9,879 nt of DNA, taken from Desulfuromonadaceae bacterium. Lineage in GTDB: Bacteria > Desulfobacterota > Desulfuromonadia > Desulfuromonadales > Syntrophotaleaceae. Of the stretch, positions 6,552-9,879 are shown in pieces (position 1 is the stretch's first letter; the number at the start of each line of letters is the position of its first letter). The position numbers and the translations under genes are program-made. Below the pieces are notes generated by a model that saw only the letters and a list, made by a program, of their open reading frames with translations, was not told the DNA's origin and did no database searches. The stretch spans positions 1 to 9,879 of the forward strand of contig JAIOSZ010000168.1 of the NCBI GenBank assembly GCA_021107335.1, in the 5' to 3' direction.

Positions 6552-6566
6552 AGCGGTTACACCGCT
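6552..6566 (-). repeat. Hairpin overlapping the purQ stop codon
   Basis: AGCGGT (6552-6557) and ACCGCT (6561-6566) form a perfect six-pair stem with a three-base loop, overlapping the purQ TAG (6565-6567). Downstream on the transcript is GGAGTCTTGTTTAAA, which has no clean U run, so any terminator activity would be weak. It could serve as a 3' end stabiliser between purQ and purF. Confidence 0.4.
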
Positions 6567-7389
6567 ACAGCAACTCCTCACGGATGAACTTAACGGCGTT
6601 CTGATAGAGCCATAGGCCCATACCCTCTTCCGGCAGGTCGTCCTCTCGCGTCCAGCGCGGATGCTGAGTGCGATGCACATAGGCCTCGGGGTGGGGCATC
6701 AGACCGAACAGGCGTCCGGTTTCGTCGCATAACCCCGCGATGGCTGCCAGAGAACCGTTGGGGTTAGCTGGATACTCCATGGTCGGAGAGAATTCCTTGG
6801 TGCTGTACTTGAGGACCGAGAGATGTCGCGATTCGAGATCGGTCAGGACCTGGTCCGATTCCGCGACCAGTTTCCCTTCGCCATGACGAACGGGCAGGTA
6901 AACACCATCCAAACCGCGGGTAAAGACACAGGGCGACTCAGCGTCGGCCTTGAGATAAACCCAGCGGTCTTCAAAACGACCGTTGTCGTTGAAGGTCAAG
7001 GTAGCAGACTGGCGCAACTCGCCGTCGAGAGCGGGCAATAAACCCATCTTGACCATTAGCTGAAAGCCGTTGCAAACCCCCATAATCAACTTACCATCAG
7101 CAATGAATTGACGTAAGTGATCACTAAGATGCTCGCCACTACCAGCCACTGGAGCGTGTAACAGGCGATTGGCGCCGGCCTTGGCCGAGCCGAGATCGTC
7201 GCCGTCGAGAAACCCGCCGGCCAGATTAAGAAAGTGGTAGTCCGACAGGCACACCCGACCGGCTAGGAGCTCGGAGATATGGACGATATCGACCACTTCG
7301 GCGCCAGCCAAGCGAATGGCGTGGGCCGTCTCCCGCTCACAGTTGGTACCGTTGCCAGCAATGACAATGGCTTTTACTTGTTTAGACAT
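6565..7389 (-). CDS. purQ: Phosphoribosylformylglycinamidine synthase glutaminase subunit
   Basis: PurQ supplies ammonia from glutamine to PurL, which converts FGAR to FGAM with ATP in the fourth step of purine synthesis. The protein is a class I glutamine amidotransferase with nucleophile C106 in GVCNGFQL (104-111) and catalytic H233 and E235 in LMPHPEAY (230-237). The oxyanion region is NLAGGFLDGDD (55-65). At 274 residues it is longer than the roughly 225-residue Bacillus PurQ. The size and the RHGEGK (168-173) and HPRWTRED (243-250) stretches resemble the glutaminase domain of large single-chain PurL. The ATG follows the purL stop by three bases, with GGGAGA inside the end of purL as its ribosome site. 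Translational coupling and a one-to-one complex with PurL are therefore likely. The identity is firm; long PurQ proteins are sometimes annotated FGAM synthase I. Confidence 0.94.
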   Translation of the reverse strand: MSKQVKAIVIAGNGTNCERETAHAIRLAGAEVVDIVHISELLAGRVCLSDYHFLNLAGGFLDGDDLGSAKAGANRLLHAPVAGSGEHLSDHLRQFIADGKLIMGVCNGFQLMVKMGLLPALDGELRQSATLTFNDNGRFEDRWVYLKADAESPCVFTRGLDGVYLPVRHGEGKLVAESDQVLTDLESRHLSVLKYSTKEFSPTMEYPANPNGSLAAIAGLCDETGRLFGLMPHPEAYVHRTQHPRWTREDDLPEEGMGLWLYQNAVKFIREELL

Positions 7390-7392
7390 CCC

Positions 7393-9879
7393 TTACATCT
7401 CCCTTAACGGCGATTGCCACGCCTCTTTGAGATCATCGATAGTGGAGCGAACCAACACCTCACCCTGCAGGCCAACGATCCGCACCTCCCGATCCTCAGT
7501 TACCTCGCCAAGCAAGGAAACATCTTGGCTTTCAAACAGGGATTCGAATGCCTCTTGCAAATCAGGTCTAACGGTCACCAGAAGACGGCTCTGTGATTCG
7601 GAAAAGAGCAGAGCATCTTCCCGCATCCCCTCTTCTCGCTTAACCTTACGCAGGTCGGCATGAACGCCAAACCCGCCGGCAAAGGCTTTTTCCGCTAAGG
7701 CAACAGCCAGACCACCATCGGACAGATCGTGACAGGAAGCGATCAGGCCCTGTTCCTGAGCACGATTAAGGGTACGGTAACGCTGTAAGGCAGTGACAGC
7801 ATCAACTTTAGGCACATTGGCACCGAGGTGACCCAACATGTCGTAGTACTCAGAAGCGCCAAGTTCGTCAAAGGTCGTTCCGAGCAGGTAGACCAGATCG
7901 CCAGAACGCTTGACGTCCATGGTCACCCCTTTGCGTATATCTTCGGTCTTACCTATAACAGAAAAGAGCACCGTCGGCGGAATGGAGATCTTAGTGTCGC
8001 CGATCTGGTAATCGTTCTTCATCGAATCTTTGCCTGAAACCAGCGGCACACCGAAGGCAACGCAATATTCGTACAGGGCCTTGTTAGCCCGTACTAGCTG
8101 AGCCGCCTTGAATTCACCATCGGGAGTACGATCACTCTGAACCGGATCACACCAGCAGAAGTTGTCGAGGCCGGCTACATGGTCAATATTTCCTCCAACC
8201 GACACATAGTTGCGCAGCCCTTCATCGATGGCGCAAGCCATCATGTGGTAGGTATCGATATCACTGTAACGGGGGCAGATACCGTGGGCCACCACGACGC
8301 CTTCAAAGGAGTCGGGCAGAGGCCGAATCATGGGCGCATCAGCGGGTCCGTCGTTCTCCACCCCGACCAGCGGTTTAAGGACCGTGGCACCCTGGACCTC
8401 GTGGTCGTAGCGCCGCACCACGCTCTCCTTGGAGCAAATATTGAGCCGCGCCAGCAGACTATGCAAGGTAGCGCTCATATCCAGGGGCTGAGCAATTTTC
8501 GGCTCCTGGTGACCTCGATCCTCCCAGCGGGCCTGCAGCTTGAGCTGGGGCACACCTTCATGAATAAAGTCCATGGGCAGATAACAAACGGTCTTCCCTG
8601 CATACAAACAGTGGTAGTACCCAGAATCGGTAAACTCGCCGAGGTCAGTGGCGTCCACATCCATCTGCCTGGCCAGGTCGATAAATTCAGCAATATTTTC
8701 TGGCTGCACCGCCAAAGTCATGCGCTCCTGGGCCTCTGAAATGAGAATTTCCCAGGGCTGCAGACCTGCGTACTTAAGGGGCGCCCGGTCCAGGTGCATT
8801 TCAAAGCCACCGGTATCCTCGGCCATTTCACCTACCGAACTCGACAGGCCGCCAGCACCGTTGTCGGTAATGGAACGATAGAGGCCCCGATCGCGTGCGA
8901 TCAGCAGAAAATCGAACATCCGTCGCTGGGTGATGGGATCGCCGATCTGTACCGCAGTCGCTGGTGACCCTTCGTGCAGTTCTTCGGATGAAAAGGTGGC
9001 GCCGTGTATACCGTCTTTACCTATGCGCCCGCCGGTCATGACAATACGGTCGCCTGGCAGGGCCTTTTTGACATGTCCGGGTTGACCATGCAGCGTGGCA
9101 GGCATCAAAGCTGCGGTGCCACAATAGACCAGCGGCTTGCCGGCAAAGCGATCATCAAAAACGATAGAACCGTTGACGGTCGGAATGCCGCTCTTGTTGC
9201 CTCCATGCTCGACCCCTTCGACAACGCCCTCAAAGATACGGCGAGGATGAAGCAGCCGCGGCGGCAGTGGGTGGGCATAAAACGGCGACGCGAAGCAGAA
9301 AACATCGGTATTGAACATCAACCGAGCGCCCATGCCGGTACCGAAAGGATCGCGGTTACAGCCGACGATACCGGTCAAAGCGCCGCCGTAAGGATCGAGA
9401 GCGCTAGGCGAATTATGAGTTTCGACTTTAAAAACTAGACTCCATTCGTTATTGAAGCGGATGACCCCAGCGTTGTCTTTAAAGACTGACAAGCAAATAT
9501 CTTTGTCACCCATGGCCTCCCGGATGGTACGGGTAGCACCAACGATATAGGTCTTAAATAGGGAGTCGATGGTTTCGCTATTACCCTGGCCATCGTCATA
9601 GTCGATTTTGGCGGCAAAAATTTTGTGTTTACAGTGTTCGCTCCAAGTCTGAGCCAAGGCTTCTAACTCTACATCGGTCAGCGATGCCCCTAGGCCGACC
9701 TTGGCACGCTCTACTGCGGTCGCTGGGTTAGCAGCAAACCGCTGGAGTTCCTGCATTTCTTCGAGATTAAGCGCCAGAACACCATCCCGACTAATACGGA
9801 GCAACTCATCGTCTGCCACGGCAAGGTCTATCTGTTGCACCTTAGGTTCGGCAGTGCTGACAACCTTAGGCACAGAAAC
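7393..9879 (-). CDS. purL: Phosphoribosylformylglycinamidine synthase, synthetase subunit (5' end outside window)
   Basis: PurL uses ATP and ammonia from PurQ to turn FGAR into FGAM. The visible frame has 829 codons including the stop and is open at the right edge. A GTG at 9871-9873 could be read as a start, but no ribosome site can be seen. The preceding codons are open, and long PurL proteins of Geobacter-like bacteria (near 1000 residues, from memory) carry an extra N-terminal PurS-like region, so the gene is probably partial. Numbered from the GTG, landmarks are the FGAM-synthase signature TWSEHCKHKIF (76-86), ETHNSPSALDPYGGALTG (about 151-168), NRDPFGTGMGARL (about 173-185), and in the second half VSGKDSM and CHDLSDGGLAVALAE. 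Both AIRS-like halves are complete. It overlaps nothing and is followed after three bases by purQ. It is the first gene of the minus-strand operon in view. Confidence 0.95.
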   Translation of the reverse strand, partial: VSVPKVVSTAEPKVQQIDLAVADDELLRISRDGVLALNLEEMQELQRFAANPATAVERAKVGLGASLTDVELEALAQTWSEHCKHKIFAAKIDYDDGQGNSETIDSLFKTYIVGATRTIREAMGDKDICLSVFKDNAGVIRFNNEWSLVFKVETHNSPSALDPYGGALTGIVGCNRDPFGTGMGARLMFNTDVFCFASPFYAHPLPPRLLHPRRIFEGVVEGVEHGGNKSGIPTVNGSIVFDDRFAGKPLVYCGTAALMPATLHGQPGHVKKALPGDRIVMTGGRIGKDGIHGATFSSEELHEGSPATAVQIGDPITQRRMFDFLLIARDRGLYRSITDNGAGGLSSSVGEMAEDTGGFEMHLDRAPLKYAGLQPWEILISEAQERMTLAVQPENIAEFIDLARQMDVDATDLGEFTDSGYYHCLYAGKTVCYLPMDFIHEGVPQLKLQARWEDRGHQEPKIAQPLDMSATLHSLLARLNICSKESVVRRYDHEVQGATVLKPLVGVENDGPADAPMIRPLPDSFEGVVVAHGICPRYSDIDTYHMMACAIDEGLRNYVSVGGNIDHVAGLDNFCWCDPVQSDRTPDGEFKAAQLVRANKALYEYCVAFGVPLVSGKDSMKNDYQIGDTKISIPPTVLFSVIGKTEDIRKGVTMDVKRSGDLVYLLGTTFDELGASEYYDMLGHLGANVPKVDAVTALQRYRTLNRAQEQGLIASCHDLSDGGLAVALAEKAFAGGFGVHADLRKVKREEGMREDALLFSESQSRLLVTVRPDLQEAFESLFESQDVSLLGEVTEDREVRIVGLQGEVLVRSTIDDLKEAWQSPLREM

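Noticed and set aside
5623..6615. Plus-strand open frame of 330 codons antisense to purF and the end of purQ
   Set aside because: It lies opposite intact purF with complete motifs, its translation resembles no family, and it has the composition of a reverse-complement shadow.
8179..8739. Plus-strand open frame of 186 codons antisense to purL
   Set aside because: It is fully inside the well-conserved purL coding region on the opposite strand, with no recognisable domain.
9004..9438. Plus-strand open frame of 144 codons antisense to purL
   Set aside because: It is opposite conserved FGAM synthase motifs and is best explained as a shadow frame.

Overview
The window looks like chromosomal housekeeping DNA from a Gram-negative bacterium of moderate GC content. 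It is most likely a member of the Desulfuromonadales (Geobacter/Desulfuromonas/Pelobacter-like). That placement is inferred from family resemblance: a DUF4124-plus-Slt lytic transglycosylase, an Fe-S type PurF with a short propeptide, a long 274-residue PurQ, and a PurL that begins upstream of the usual small-PurL start. No database search was possible.

Left edge (1-764). An unidentified open frame on the minus strand runs off the left edge and has no usual start codon at its open end, so it looks like a gene fragment or decayed gene. About 270 bases with no recognisable gene follow. Next comes a minus-strand tRNA-Gly(GCC) with its own strong sigma70-type promoter and an intrinsic terminator hairpin.

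Left-centre (797-2204). A minus-strand pair encodes a secreted lytic transglycosylase followed by PgsA (phosphatidylglycerophosphate synthase), 17 bases apart. The region between this pair and nadB carries divergent promoters; the nadB one (TTGACA, 17-base spacer, GATAAT) is near consensus.

Centre (2205-4366). A plus-strand operon holds nadB (L-aspartate oxidase), a free-standing AroQ chorismate mutase, and a 68-residue protein. The last of these matches only the N-terminal ferredoxin-like regulatory domain of type I-beta DAHP synthases. It ends in its own stop codon just before a strong terminator shared with the convergent pyrE. This free-standing regulatory domain beside a chorismate mutase is the most interesting item in the window.

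Right (4382-9879). A minus-strand nucleotide operon is read in the order purL, purQ, purF, pyrE. PurL and PurQ form FGAM synthase, PurF makes the committed step of purine synthesis from PRPP and glutamine, and PyrE uses PRPP for pyrimidine synthesis. PurL is open at the right edge, so its N-terminus and the operon promoter lie outside the window. The purQ-purF and purF-pyrE gaps (108 and 97 bases) contain compact perfect hairpins. nadB, aroQ and pyrE all appear to start at TTG. Apart from the split aromatic regulatory domain and the left-edge fragment, this is ordinary conserved core metabolism. I saw no CRISPR array, insertion sequence, phage gene or defence system.
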